Origin: Allolobophora icterica
Lineage: Eukaryota; Annelida; Clitellata; Crassiclitellata; Lumbricidae
Assembly (NCBI GenBank): GCA_963556255.1
Contig: OY744613.1
Span: 42,749,861 to 42,813,860 of the forward strand
Length of the DNA stretch: 64,000 bases
Reading direction: 5' to 3'
Part shown: one piece after another, positions 36,101 through 48,525 of the stretch
Numbering within the stretch: position 1 is the stretch's first letter
Layout: each line of letters starts with the position of its first letter
Position numbers and translations under genes: made by a program
Notes under the pieces: generated by a model
What the model saw: the letters and a program-made list of their open reading frames with translations, nothing else
Told to the model about the DNA's origin: nothing
Database searches by the model: none

Positions 36101-39086
36101 TACCCTAACACAATACAAATGATCTTGTAAATGTGCCACAATATATGTTGATGAAATCAGAGTTATTCTTAAGCTATGTTCCCATTTGGGAACATGCTTC
36201 ATCAATCTATGTTCCCATTTGGGAACAGACTCCATCTTGGCCCAATGTTCCCATTTGGGAACAAAGCGCTATCTGGCGGCCATATATCCAATTGATGATC
36301 CGAGTGTATTTCTGACTTCGTCTCACTCAGAACACCCAGAAAATGCAATTTCACATGTGTGAGTTATGCGACCATCATTTGGGCACTAATGGGTTAATTC
36401 GTGTTAAATGAACATTGTACCGATTAATTAATTAGTATACTTGATGTTTTATTTGTCAACTTCTTGTCAATTTTTCTGCGTCTTTTTTTTAGAAAACTCG
36501 GTGTAGATTCCCTTACCTGTCAACATTTCCATGCAGTGATATTTTCGGTAGCGAAAACTGAAATTAGAAGTAAAAATAAATGATTTCGTTAACAAGAAAA
36601 AGTAGGAATTATTTCAGCAGCAAAAACGGAATTAGGAATTGAATTATGAATTATTTGCAGAACTAAAGTCACGTTAGGCCTATTTCTTGTGGCGCTTAAG
36701 TTGAAATGAAGGCGAATAAATCGCATGCGATCCACACACTTAATCCATTGGAAAACTTTGGTTGAGATGAAGACGCTGCGCATAGGCCTACCATTTTTGA
36801 TGTAATATAGTCTACTATCTTTGGTCTTCTCTGTCTAATAATTAATGGCCTCACGTGCATACCAACGACCTCAATTTCGTATTTATATTTATGACAATTT
36901 ATTTTGGGTTTGATCGTTAAATTGTAAAATTATAAGAGTCTATCGAGAATGTTGGCTCGAAGGAAGCGAGATAGCCCGGTTTGGGATATTTCCATTTTTA
37001 AAAAGCTACAGGAAGATCTACATGCCAAGTATCAAACGGGGGAAAATGACGGAATTTGTGGAACAACACTTGCTGGAAAAAAAGAACAACAATGCACGTC
37101 TTGGAATGGGGGATAGATGAGTGGTAACAGTCTGGTCTGAAGAGCATTAGGCCCTATATCTTGAAAAATTGTGATAACCTATATGATGCTGCTTAGTTAG
37201 ACTTACGTTTCACCCCTTGTTTTACTGCAGTTTTTTCCTTCTTTGGAAAAGTTTGGTAGCCTACACTTCTCTATGCAAGCGTTGCATACTTTATACAGCA
37301 TTGAAGTTAATAATTTTTTGGAAAACTAAAATAAGGACTAAAATTACTTGAGAACTAAAATTAGGAACGAGAAGTAAAATTATTTGTGAAGTAGGCTTAA
37401 TATTAGAATTGGAAGTTATATCCAATAGCACATAACTGAATTAAAACTGAAATAGTCATTATTTTTAGAAGTAAAATTTCACTCTTTCCATGTGTATTAG
37501 ATTGGACCCATTTGGGCTCTATATGGAATATGGGTCCCGTGTTGTTCATGTGGGCATACTGACCGGGTTATGACAAAGGTTAAGTCAAAATCTACCACTT
37601 TGAGATTGATCGAATAAGAAACACTTCGTTGAATGACAGCATTTCTTTTGTTGACTTTTAGCTTAATCGGTTTTAAATCACTTTTACCACTTTAGTTGTA
37701 GAGGAACATAAGTCGCTTGCAACGCTAAAGACGAAGAAAGAACAACCAGGTTTGCAAGATTTGATCATCTTTGCGAGAAAATATAATAAAAATTCAATCA
37801 TTCTTGTTTCTCCGTATTATCCAAGTTTAATCCTGATGGTTTGTGTCGACATATCTGTTGTCACATGAAAAATTACAAAATATAGAGAATGTCAAAATGA
37901 TGTTCAGTTGCGTAATTAATTTCACGAATCCATCTTTATATAACTTTGCAAAAGAAACTAAAAAATTGTTATATAAAGAGAAGAATAAACGCTTGTCGTA
38001 GTAGGCCCCTAGTTAGTTTTCAGATGATTTTTCAGCCGATAGGCCTAGTCTTTGCATATATTCGCGTGTCTATTAAGTACTGAGTCATAGGCCCCTAACA
38101 CATAGTTACGCAATTATTTTCTTTTTACTTTCTAGTTATTTTATGCTGCATTGCGTGCTTAGGCCAACTTGGGTTTCTTCTGCCAGAGTTTGAAACGTTT
38201 TAATGATTTAAGTAGACCCTAAGCTAGTATAACAGGTTATAACTTTGATTTTTTTCCAGTTTCCGTTTACATCATCGAAAGACTCCAATGTCCGAGTAAT
38301 ATTCAGGCTGTGACTAAACTGGACGACAAAATCTATGTTCTGTGCAAAACTGGTAGTGAGAATATGATATTATGCATCTTTGAGGACCGAAGTCCATTTC
38401 AGCGTTACAAGGATATCGAGATAGAAGAGATTTTAGGTTGTCAAAATGTTGTATCAAGTGACAAGTTAAGATGTCTATGCATCTCGGACCTGTGGAAGAG
38501 ATGCATCTGGAGGCTAACGGCAGACGACTGTCGAGTGACTCGATGGTTGTCCATCGTAGGCGAACCATTAACTCTGTCAATGTCAAATGATGGACATCTT
38601 CTGTTGCTGAAAGACTGTAGGGGGATGAGCCAATTGGAAATCTACGGTTCAGATGCCAATATCATTCGAAGTATTTCACTGCCCCGCCAAATAATCATTC
38701 CACGCCATATCATACAGGATTCCAATCGGCAATTCATCATAATTCACAAATCGGATGATACAAAGATTGGGTCTTGGGTAATCAGTGAATTAAGCAGCGA
38801 AGGTCAAATACTTCGCCAGTTTCAGCCAAGAGATCAATATCAAGAGCTCATTAATCCATTTTACTTGTTTTTGGATTCAGATAACGATCGACTGTTTGTG
38901 GCTCAACGGGATAAATGTGAATTCAGTGTGGTTTTGTTCGACCGAGGTTCATTCAAGTGGAAGGAGATTCTTTTACCATATAAAGAGCGATTGCCTTATT
39001 GGCGACTTTCAATGCATTACGATAAGCGCAAGAAACAATTACTTGTTGGAAAATCTAAAGAAGTTGATGTTTGTCAAATTTATTAG
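33103..39086 (+). CDS. TRIM-B: RING/B-box/coiled-coil protein with propeller-like C-terminus
   Basis: Probable RING-type ubiquitin ligase, two coding exons: 33103-34183 and 38260-39086 (636 codons with stop, phase-1 intron CTGAAAG|GTATAT ... TTCCAG|TTTCC). RING ligands C3, C6, C18, H22, C25, C28, C46 and C49 are all present, but a 6-bp insertion adds Lys-Pro between C18 and H22 (spacing 3 instead of 1). Two B-boxes (about 88-135, 157-188), coil (about 195-305), propeller-like exon from about 361. The ancestral ATG (33080) now meets TAA after seven codons because of a 2-bp gain; the overlapping TAATG places the next ATG (33103) in frame, two residues before the first RING cysteine. The intron carries a piggyBac element. 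Likely translated but with a shortened N-terminus; no orthologue name can be given. Confidence 0.85.
34574..36393 (+). mobile_element. piggyBac-type DNA transposon, internally deleted, in the TRIM-B intron
   Basis: Bounded by TTAA on both sides (34570-34573 and 36394-36397) with inverted ends CCCATTAGTGCCCAATGAT and its near complement ATCATTTGGGCACTAATGGG. TRIM-C shows the empty site, a single TTAA at 59770-59773 in the same context (GTGCTTAATTGGTGTTAAAT). Near the ends are palindromes: GTTCCCTTTTGGGAAC (34931-34946), GTTCCCAAAAGGGAAC (34967-34982), and TGTTCCCATTTGGGAACA three times (36177, 36210, 36246). These are spaced 33-36 bp and are candidate transposase-binding sites. Confidence 0.93.
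35078..35948 (+). pseudogene. piggyBac transposase remnant
   Basis: A 169-residue frame starts at ATG 35078 with an acidic N-terminus (VLENLDVEPENCGDNDVE) and jumps directly to the C-terminal half: VFFNNFITSHDLLDHLKTLG, ATEAVRENRL and KWNDNRCVNVATNYD. After a stop at 35585-35587 the frame resumes with VPQPIVVNNYHCHVGGVDIM and, shifted, NMLVMAAWRNHVELGG. A cysteine-rich tail (LKCTKCDVPLHL) follows near 35920-35950. These match the DDE_Tnp_1_7 family (FDNFFTS, RxNR, WxDNK, YNxxMGGVD). The first catalytic region is deleted, so it cannot transpose by itself. Confidence 0.88.
36961..37120 (+). other. Short coding-like fragment, unrecognised
   Basis: TRIM-B intron. The frame GCTCGAAGGAAGCGAGATAG reads ARRKRDSPVWDISIFKKLQE then DLHAKYQTG, reminiscent of a BED-finger transposase start, but too short to assign. 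Confidence 0.2.
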
Positions 39087-39257
39087 ACGAGTTTGCCACA
39101 GTTTACAGAATGTTGGGCACCGTGTATCGCAATATAAAAACATAGGCTACATTCAGTAGAATTAATAAGACAGTGTAATGATAGCCTAAGTGCTATTTAT
39201 ATAAACTAACGAATTCGTAGAACAATGGCTAAGCCTAATGATACACTAGCTTCCATA

Positions 39258-39263
39258 ATAAAT
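39258..39263 (+). terminator. AATAAA, possible TRIM-B poly(A) signal
   Basis: First AATAAA after the stop, 172 bp downstream. The proximal signal of the paralogs is changed here to AATATAAAAA. Confidence 0.35.
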
Positions 39264-39469
39264 CTGTTAGTATTGTAATTTTTAAACTGCGTATGTGTGT
39301 ACTAAAATGTGATCAAGTTAAGCATTATATCTTTTCCGTAAGGCAATTCTCTTGAGTAATAGACTATAAATTATACGGAAATCTCATAACAAGTGAATTG
39401 CCCACATTAAGCTACAATTTCTTAACCAGCTATTTCAAAGAAATCGAGATTTTCACCCAAGTTTGCGAT

Positions 39470-40330
39470 CCTAGTCGAAAGTTTTACTAATGACGTTACC
39501 GGGTTTCCCGGCAACGATTCAATGTAAAACAAAGGAGCTGTACGAGATGAGGATGGTCCGGTGTGGCCGGGCTTGACTCAAGAGGATTGCGATATGGGCC
39601 TCCCGCTTTGCCAGGAGTCACGTTCAGGATTACATGGCAACGGCGGTTGAGAGCTGGTTGAAAGAAAAACATTCGGAAGCCTCCATGAGAATCGTAGACT
39701 ATGAACTTTTCCGCCCGGATCGGGTGGGCCTCAGGGGCGGAGGAGTGGCAGTTTATTGCAAGAATTATCTTCATCGTTCAATTTTCCAACCGAAGACCGT
39801 CTTCATCAGGAAGATGGAAATCTTGTGGCTTAAGGTCAACGAAAGGAAGCGATTCTACTACTTCCGTGCTATTTACCTCCCTTCTGAGCCTAATTATTGC
39901 AAAGATATCTTCATCTCTTTTGTCGAGTCTACGTTGGAGGAGATTAGTTCTCTAGCCGGGTATTCGACTACCCTTCTCGCGGGTACTTTTACCAGTTGCC
40001 TTCATCTACAAACCTAGAAATGGGTCAGAAGAGTTCGAGGGTCATTCGCATGACGGCCATCATTCATTGGACCGCATCTACTCATCTAACCATCTACTCG
40101 AATCATTCTTCCCCGTAGACAATAAAGACCAAATACTTCGCCAATCTTGCTCGCCTTGTGAGACATTTAGCAATCTCGGGTCGCGAACAGGGATTGCGGT
40201 GGGGAAGATGGGTGTCGTGTCTTTCTGCCGCCCACGTACACCAAACCAGTTTGCCTCTCTCCAGGCTCATCTTTCGGAGCAAAGTTGGAAATTTCTCACC
40301 CAGTTTTCATCCTCGGCTTAAGCTATCGAG
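39470..40330 (+). mobile_element. LINE 5' part with endonuclease domain, copy downstream of TRIM-B
   Basis: After a leader (ACTAATGACGTTACCGGGTT..) the frame at 39634-40017 reads AVESWLKEKHSEASMRIVDY followed by ELFRPDRVGLRGGGVAVYCK, EILWLKVNERKRFYYFRAIY and a LPSEPNYCKDIF stretch: the ESWL..GGGVAxY..EILWLKV..YxPP order of AP-endonuclease domains in LINEs. A second piece, HHSLDRIYSSNHLLESFF, lies near 40055-40100. The polymerase is missing. Confidence 0.8.
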
Positions 40331-40429
40331 GCCTTTATAATACAGTTATGCAGTTACTGATCTTTTGTACTCGGTTAACAGTATTACACACACATATATA
40401 TGTCATGGGCTCACTGTGTCCACATATTC

Positions 40430-42330
<1,901 letters not shown>

Positions 42331-42379
42331 ATTATATTTTGATTATATACAGATAATATTTTGGTGGTATGTCCTGCTG

Positions 42380-43380
42380 CTATAGGCCCGTCTGCTGGAT
42401 TACGTGCGAAGTGTTAGTTTACCCAACTGTAGCCTGTGTGATCACCCAATTGTGAACCGCAACAAGCAAATAGTTTGTAAGGAATGTGGCAGAATATTTC
42501 ATTTGAATTGTTGGGATAATGTTACTGAGTGTTCTACTAAAACATGTGGCTCTGTTCCTGTTGTATTACTGATATATTCCCGTTTAGTATCTAGTCATAC
42601 TCCAGACACGTGCTATTCGTTTCGTGGCTGGACTTCCCTACGGGTATCATACTGAGCGACTTTTTTTCTGAACTCTGTATATTAAGGGTTGTACAGGTAA
42701 GGATTTACCAAACAGGCCAATTTATGTTTTGTTATGTACATGACCTATTACCATCTGCGTTTGACGGCTTCTTCTGCTTCACCTCTAATGTTCATTCTCA
42801 TAAAACGAGAAGTCGGAATTCTTACCGTAGGAACTATGCCCACACTAATATCAGACTGTTTTCCATTAGGTCTACTGGAGCATTTAATATGGAATCGGAT
42901 CCTCCAAACAATTCGTGATTTAGCTTATCTCCCGGTCTTCAAGAAAAATTTACGCCTTCTGTTTACAATACACAGGGTTCACATTGGACGATTGCTTACC
43001 ATAGTTGCTGTTATAGTTAAGATGGGTTTCATACTTGATGTGTATAGATGTTTTTTATTGCTTAAGGTACATAGATGTACCTTTTTATCCTGCTACCTTA
43101 CAGCCTTCAATAGGCCTACTGTAATTCCTTCAGTTACTCTTCCATTTCCTAATCTTCTAACGCCTACACATCCATGGCATATTCCTGGGTATCAATTGGC
43201 TGTCAGCATACCCTATGTAGGCCTACTAGGTAATTAGGTGCCCCTACAAGCGGGATCTTTGATCCCTTCAGGGTCCCCTTTGTAGCCGATTAAGTTGCCA
43301 ACTGGTTTATTCTTTATTGTCGCTGTTGTATTCTTACTTGGTTGGTTGCAGGAATAAAATGATTTGATTTGATTTGATCT
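42380..43380 (+). mobile_element. LINE relic: zinc-finger-like fragment, polymerase C-terminus, 3' UTR
   Basis: At 42420-42550 the frame reads CSLCDHPIVNRNKQIVCKEC followed by GRIFHLNCWD and CSTKTCG, a PHD-like Cys/His pattern. At about 42770-42960 it reads SHKTRSRNSYRRNYAHTNIR followed by LFSIRSTGAFNM, then LAYLPVFKKNLRLLF: the HNTRSxxxY..RTxxxxxFSIRxxGPxLWN..I box ending LINE polymerases. The 3' UTR hairpin GGGATCTTTGATCCC and tail TGATTTGATTTGATTTGAT end at about 43380. Internally deleted. Confidence 0.65.
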
Positions 43381-43433
43381 ATGATCAATGTTTGTTAACT
43401 TGGCTGGGCATTTCTGAAATTCAAGAAGAAGAG

Positions 43434-43566
43434 GATCAGTCCCTTAAGCTAACCCTGAGGCAGCCATGGGTATGAAGTGTTAGGCGACTTCATTTTCTTA
43501 GCCTCGACATATGAGGTCGGGTGGCCTGTCCTCACCCTCGCCGTCTCTTCTTCCAATCGACAGCGT
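43434..43566 (-). mobile_element. tRNA-Asp-like SINE, copy 2, distal half
   Basis: GATCAGTCCCTTAAGCTAAC, CCCTGAGGCAGCC and CGACTTCATTTTCTTAGCCT match copy 1 at 14493-15060. It is cut at 43566 by the LTR element and resumes at 54678. Confidence 0.7.
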
Positions 43567-44726
43567 TGTAACGATACCCAAGATTTCACCCTGAAATGCT
43601 AAGGCATTAGGAGTTGATCATACTCCACGTCACTTGAATACTAATTTGATTCCTTTGCATCCTAATGAGGTTATAGTTATTTTAAGATATGAATGAGAAG
43701 ATCATCGATGAATATTAATAAGTTGTATTAAATATAAACAAATAATTGTATGAACAACTTCAGTGTTAAGACAGTGCAATATATATATATCTATCCTATT
43801 CCTTACTTAGACCAGCTTGAGATTAACTAATCTATATATTACATCTATATTAACCTCCCTCCTTTCTTTGCTTGTGGCATTGGAATCGTTCTTTCGTATT
43901 TTGCCCCAATCGTCAATGTTTCAACACCGCTGACGTGGATTGATGTTGCGATCTTGACGGATGACTGCTGTAGATTCTTTTCTACGTAGAAGTTCTATTT
44001 CTCGTAGAATCTTCACCAATTCATTTGCTCAAATAACTCACATGTCCAGCATAAAACGAGCTGCGACATAATTGTTTCGAAAGTCTGTCAAATCGAAATA
44101 TTCAGTTTGTACGACAGTTCACTACACTCACGACGACCGCTTACCGTCACTTCGCTTCGATACGAACCTAAGACGGAGTATTTGCGTTCTCGAATAACTT
44201 CTCTTCTCGAACTCAATTCGATAGAATTCCCGTAAGAATGTCTTACAAGTTCAACAACGTTTCTTCACTTGGATCGCCACAACAAAATTGTACAATCAAA
44301 AATGTGGTGTATCAACGTATTACCACAATTATACGAGTTAAATGACAACGCTTCACAAGACGTACACCATTGCGTCCAGCGTTCGACATCATAACTAAGG
44401 TCCCTCCTCAGTGAAGACACTCATTGCGCATGCGCAGCAGCAGATCGATAATTCATGGCAGTTGAAGATTGAACGGACCAATAGACTGTCGCCAAAATCG
44501 TCTCTTTAGGCTCGTTCTTGTAATACAAGTCCCCGGACCTACTTGACTATTTATATTAAATATATACAACCGGTCACAGTCGCTGGTCACTTAATAAAAT
44601 TGCATTATCTAACTATACTAATCAAATTAGCTTATGCAATCACAAACCCACTGTTCACTACAACATGTGACTTAACTAATATACATGAATCTAAGTGTGA
44701 TGTGTGGGACAGAGGCATCCGTTACA
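43567..44726 (-). mobile_element. LTR 1 (1160 bp; 3' LTR of the array)
   Basis: Starts TGTAACGATACCCAAG and ends GCATCCGTTACA on the + strand, so the ends are TGTAACG...CGTTACA, a 7-bp inverted repeat with TG..CA. Contains a short TA run that is 4 bp shorter than in the other LTRs. Confidence 0.93.
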
Positions 44727-45143
44727 TATCAGCACCCCCACAGACTAAAATTTACCAAATTTTACCTAACAATGGCTCTTATAACCACACAAAACACTTA
44801 TCTACTTATATACCTTACTCATCTTTCTAACATATCCTAACACAACATTTTAACTTATCCTATTCCAATACTACATATTAACATACGACACTTGCTACTC
44901 AAGAACTCATTTAAGTTATGAATTAGCTTCATTACCTCATGTATTACAATATCTTAACTAACTATATCTCTTACTTTACTTTTTACATCTTACATATTCA
45001 TTCTAAACCACCCTCAACTAATCTATAACTACATTTTTCTCGTGAATCTAACATTTCTATTACTGCTAGTCATTAATTATAGCAGTCCCCAGTAGTCCGT
45101 CTTTAGTGTAATTAACCCTTTGGATATCCCAAATCAATTTCAA

Positions 45144-45214
<71 letters not shown>

Positions 45215-45809
45215 GGCTTCTTGTCAGCATATGTCACAGGACATCACATCCTATTATACTTCCATACTAACACACAACCTACTAGTAAAATTAGAAACAT
45301 CTGTTCTGACAGTGAACTCCAGTTTAAATCAGATAACTTCAGAATTCAGTGCTTCATTAGGTCTGTCAGTGGTTTCATCACCACTAATCCACTCATTAAC
45401 TTACTCTCGTGTACTACTAACTAACTTCTTCCTAGTTTATCTGAGCACATCTCACTTAACTTATATTCTCTAAACAACTCATTACCGATACAACTATCTT
45501 TGACCCACTCTCCTTTCTGTGTTCACTCAACTTCGGATTTACTATTACATCTCATGGCATTTTTTTTTATTCCAACATACCATCTAGAATCTCGCCTTCT
45601 TTATTTGTCTCTATCTACTCAACAATACATTAAGCTATTCTTAGCTATTACATGTGGTCATTCACTAATTAAGAGTGATCGTGTTTAGTCTTCATGGCCT
45701 AAACATCATGTCACATCTGCGCTTCTGTGACTTGTGGTGTCTTCTAACATTAAACTAAATACTTAATTAACTATACGATCATTTACACATCTCATCTCCA
45801 CTTTATACT

Positions 45810-48146
45810 TTACCATCTGCTTCCTATGTGGTATCTAGGCACTTCTTTATCTCTATCAGACTTACCAAACCTCTTCTTGTTCCATACTTCATCATCTTGA
45901 AATCCCTCTTTCTTCTTCGTTGCGTACCCTATCACATCGACACACTCATCTCTACGATCATTCTTTCTCCAGAACTCATCTGAAGATTTTACTGTCTCCT
46001 TACGCGCCCTTCTTATCCAATTTGCACGGGCCCCAGCATCTCGCCTTGCCCTCCAACTATCACTTGATTGCGATCCTCGCCAACCACAACTTTTACTTAC
46101 ATACTTCGTTCTAGCATTAGTTTCATTCTTCACCTTATTTGCCGTCGTTCTTGACAACTTTTCTCCACTTTCCACTCTATAATCCATTGATCCACTATAT
46201 ACTAATGGGTTTTCAGCATGCTTAACTGTTTGAGTAACATGCTGCCGAATTTCGTTCCCAGCAATATTTCTTTCTTTAGGCGATTCTTTACGTTTCGAAT
46301 CAACCTTACTTCTTAAGTTAACACTCTGCTGTTTATCTATGACGCCATCTTTGTCTGACACCATTTTCATACTATTGTTAGGCTGATAATTCTTCTCATG
46401 AGTCAATTCATATGTCACCTCCTTAATGACATCATCAGCGCGTGTTCCTATGCTGGCATCGCACATTTCATGTCTGCTTACGCCTAATGCTTTTCTGTAT
46501 AACTGTGGTCCAACTATTAAATCTGTTGATAAATTTTCAATCACGATTGCTTCAGCCTTTCCTGTGTATTCTTTTCCGGCTAACTCAATAATTGCCGTCG
46601 GATATCTTCCTTTCATCCCGTTCATAAATACACAAACTCTGTGTCTACCTGTATATTGATCGGATCTCACCCACTCCTTTTTAACAGCTGTGTATGAAGA
46701 CCCTGTATCATAAAAGCTCCGCACTTCATTGTTGTTTACGGTCATAAGACTGACAAATTCATTCTTGTCTCCAATGTCACAATTATTTCCATGATCATCC
46801 TGTACATCATAGTACGATATAAGCACCTCATCTTCTCCTTTTGTATCTTCTTCGACACAATTCATCATTGCTATTGTGTGGGTTTTATCTCTTTGATCCC
46901 TGTTATTGCAAGAAAAGGATTGGTGATCTTTGGAACCACATTTCCAACATCCACCCCTCTGTCTCTCTGTTAAATCACCATGTTTCCGACTTCCTTGAAA
47001 ATTCCAATTACTCTTAAATTGACCTCTAGTATTAAAGTCTCTGTTTCCTCTACCCCTTTCTTGGGTTTCTCTTGGTCCTTCCGTGTCTTCAGTTTCTACC
47101 TCTCCTCGGTAATTCTTGTGACTCACATCCTTATTCTTATTCGTGGTCACCCTACGCTCATCTGATTCTTGCGCCTCATAATAGTTCTGAGCTTGTACTA
47201 TCATTTCACTGAGGTCTATTTTACCCTTTTCTTTTAGGAACCTCCTAAGGTCATTGTCACATCTGACAAAGAACTGGTCTCGCAAAATCAACGTCTCCAG
47301 TCCCTCATAGCTTTGCTCAAAACCTGACATCTGTAACCACAATTTTAAATACCTTTTCAATCTTTCCACGTACTCTGCAACACTTTCATCTTTCTCCTTC
47401 TGGCATTGTTTAAATTTCTGTCTGTAGCCTCCTTCTGTCAGTTTAAAACGCCTTAAAAGCTGTTGTTTTAGTTTCTCATAGTCTTGAGCTTCTTCGATGT
47501 CCATCCTTTGATACACCTCAAGTGCCTTACCATCAAGAGAACGAACAAGAGTAAGAGCCCATAGATCTGCTGGTACATTGTATGCTTGACATGTACGTTC
47601 GAATCTTACTAGGTATGCGTCAAGACAATCTTTTTCCTCTTTAAACACTGGCATCTTAACGTATTTGGCGTTATTATTCTGACCTGTATTATTGCTATTT
47701 CTAACTCCACCGTTCTCATGTCTATTCTCTTGTTGAGTGGCTTCAAGTGTCATTCTTAATTCCAATTCTCTCATTTTAATCTCTTTCTGGCTTTGCATCT
47801 CAAGCCGCCTAAGCTCCAATTCATTCTCTCGTTGTTTGTCTTCTCGTTCCTCCAAACGGCGTTTCTCAGCCAATTCCATCTCTGCTAGATGGCGCTTTTC
47901 ATCTTGTTCTTCAGCTCGCCGTTTCTCAGCCAATTCCATCTCTGCTAGATGGCGCTTTTCATCTTGTTCTTCAGCTCGCCGTTTCTCAGCCAATTCCATC
48001 TCTGCTAGATGGCGCTTTTCTTCCCTTTCAATCAATCTCTCCTCCTTCGCTTCCGCCTGCCTATCTTTTACAAAAGATTTCAATTCTTCTCCCTCATAGC
48101 CCAAATCATGAGCCACTTGTATCCATTGTTGATATAGAGTGGTCAT
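45810..48146 (-). CDS. Gag-protease polyprotein, copy 1 (778 aa)
   Basis: Structural protein of a Ty3/Gypsy-type element. Order: charged coiled coil (about 30-135) with three exact 20-residue repeats EKRHLAEMELAEKRRAEEQD (last one varied), FKEEKDCLDAYLVRFE start of Gag (169-184), a SCAN-like segment (about 238-325, GGYRQKFKQCQKEKDESVAE..., LILRDQFFVRC, LSEMIVQAQNYYEA), an RG-rich linker, a CCHC zinc knuckle C400-x2-C-x4-H-x4-C413, a retropepsin active site DTGSS (480-484) with a closing TDLIVG (541-546), and a long charged tail with no polymerase motifs, ending in YHIGSRW. SCAN-like Gag is known from Gmr1-type Gypsy elements. The frame is fully open, indicating recent activity. Its partner polymerase would have to come from another element. 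Confidence 0.92.
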   Translation of the reverse strand: MTTLYQQWIQVAHDLGYEGEELKSFVKDRQAEAKEERLIEREEKRHLAEMELAEKRRAEEQDEKRHLAEMELAEKRRAEEQDEKRHLAEMELAEKRRLEEREDKQRENELELRRLEMQSQKEIKMRELELRMTLEATQQENRHENGGVRNSNNTGQNNNAKYVKMPVFKEEKDCLDAYLVRFERTCQAYNVPADLWALTLVRSLDGKALEVYQRMDIEEAQDYEKLKQQLLRRFKLTEGGYRQKFKQCQKEKDESVAEYVERLKRYLKLWLQMSGFEQSYEGLETLILRDQFFVRCDNDLRRFLKEKGKIDLSEMIVQAQNYYEAQESDERRVTTNKNKDVSHKNYRGEVETEDTEGPRETQERGRGNRDFNTRGQFKSNWNFQGSRKHGDLTERQRGGCWKCGSKDHQSFSCNNRDQRDKTHTIAMMNCVEEDTKGEDEVLISYYDVQDDHGNNCDIGDKNEFVSLMTVNNNEVRSFYDTGSSYTAVKKEWVRSDQYTGRHRVCVFMNGMKGRYPTAIIELAGKEYTGKAEAIVIENLSTDLIVGPQLYRKALGVSRHEMCDASIGTRADDVIKEVTYELTHEKNYQPNNSMKMVSDKDGVIDKQQSVNLRSKVDSKRKESPKERNIAGNEIRQHVTQTVKHAENPLVYSGSMDYRVESGEKLSRTTANKVKNETNARTKYVSKSCGWRGSQSSDSWRARRDAGARANWIRRARKETVKSSDEFWRKNDRRDECVDVIGYATKKKEGFQDDEVWNKKRFGKSDRDKEVPRYHIGSRW

Positions 48147-48498
48147 TGTTTCGTATTTATAATACTGTACGTGTATATTGCGCTACCCAAACTCTCAGTA
48201 GACGCCAAAACAAATCTTAAGGTCAACTTATTACCTTGACCCGCCCTCACTTACAACCAATGGCAATCTGTCAACAACGTCAGTCAATTGACCTTACTCT
48301 TCCTCACCCAATGAGGTTTCAGCAATTTAAATATCGTTTACGTCACGAATTTGTAATTCAAACGCCGGACGACTTCTATGCTATCTACTTCTAACACGTG
48401 TAAGTACAATAATCTATTACTATACAGACAATTTTGCTCGTATATCTAGGAGATTTTATCCCGGTTTGCTTTAATCGTTAACTTAGATTATTACTAAT

Positions 48499-48519
48499 CA
48501 AATCCCGGACGAGAGTCCA
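48499..48519 (-). promoter_or_regulatory. Primer-binding site, tRNA-Pro-like, copy 1
   Basis: The + strand carries AAATCCCGGACGAGAGTCCA, a tRNA 3' end with CCA, six bases from the LTR. From memory it matches animal tRNA-Pro except three acceptor bases before CCA. Confidence 0.6.
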
Positions 48520-48525
48520 CAGTTA

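Larger units (their letters stand above)
44727..48525 (-). mobile_element. Internal region 1 of the LTR element
   Basis: From right to left: primer-binding site (48499-48519), leader, Gag-protease ORF (48146-45810), about 1.08 kb without coding potential including a (CT)n run (45149-45210), and a weak purine tract (complement of CAGCACCCCCACAGAC, 44730-44745) next to LTR 1. No reverse transcriptase, RNase H, integrase or envelope is seen in any frame. Confidence 0.88.

Noticed and set aside
44543..44830. 95-residue ORF repeated in the LTRs and internal region (44543, 49506, 54489)
   Set aside because: Starts at a non-ATG codon on the strand opposite to the element's coding strand, crosses the LTR edge, and has no domain.
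47737..48099. Ser-rich antisense ORFs opposite Gag
   Set aside because: Shadows of the repetitive charged coding sequence.
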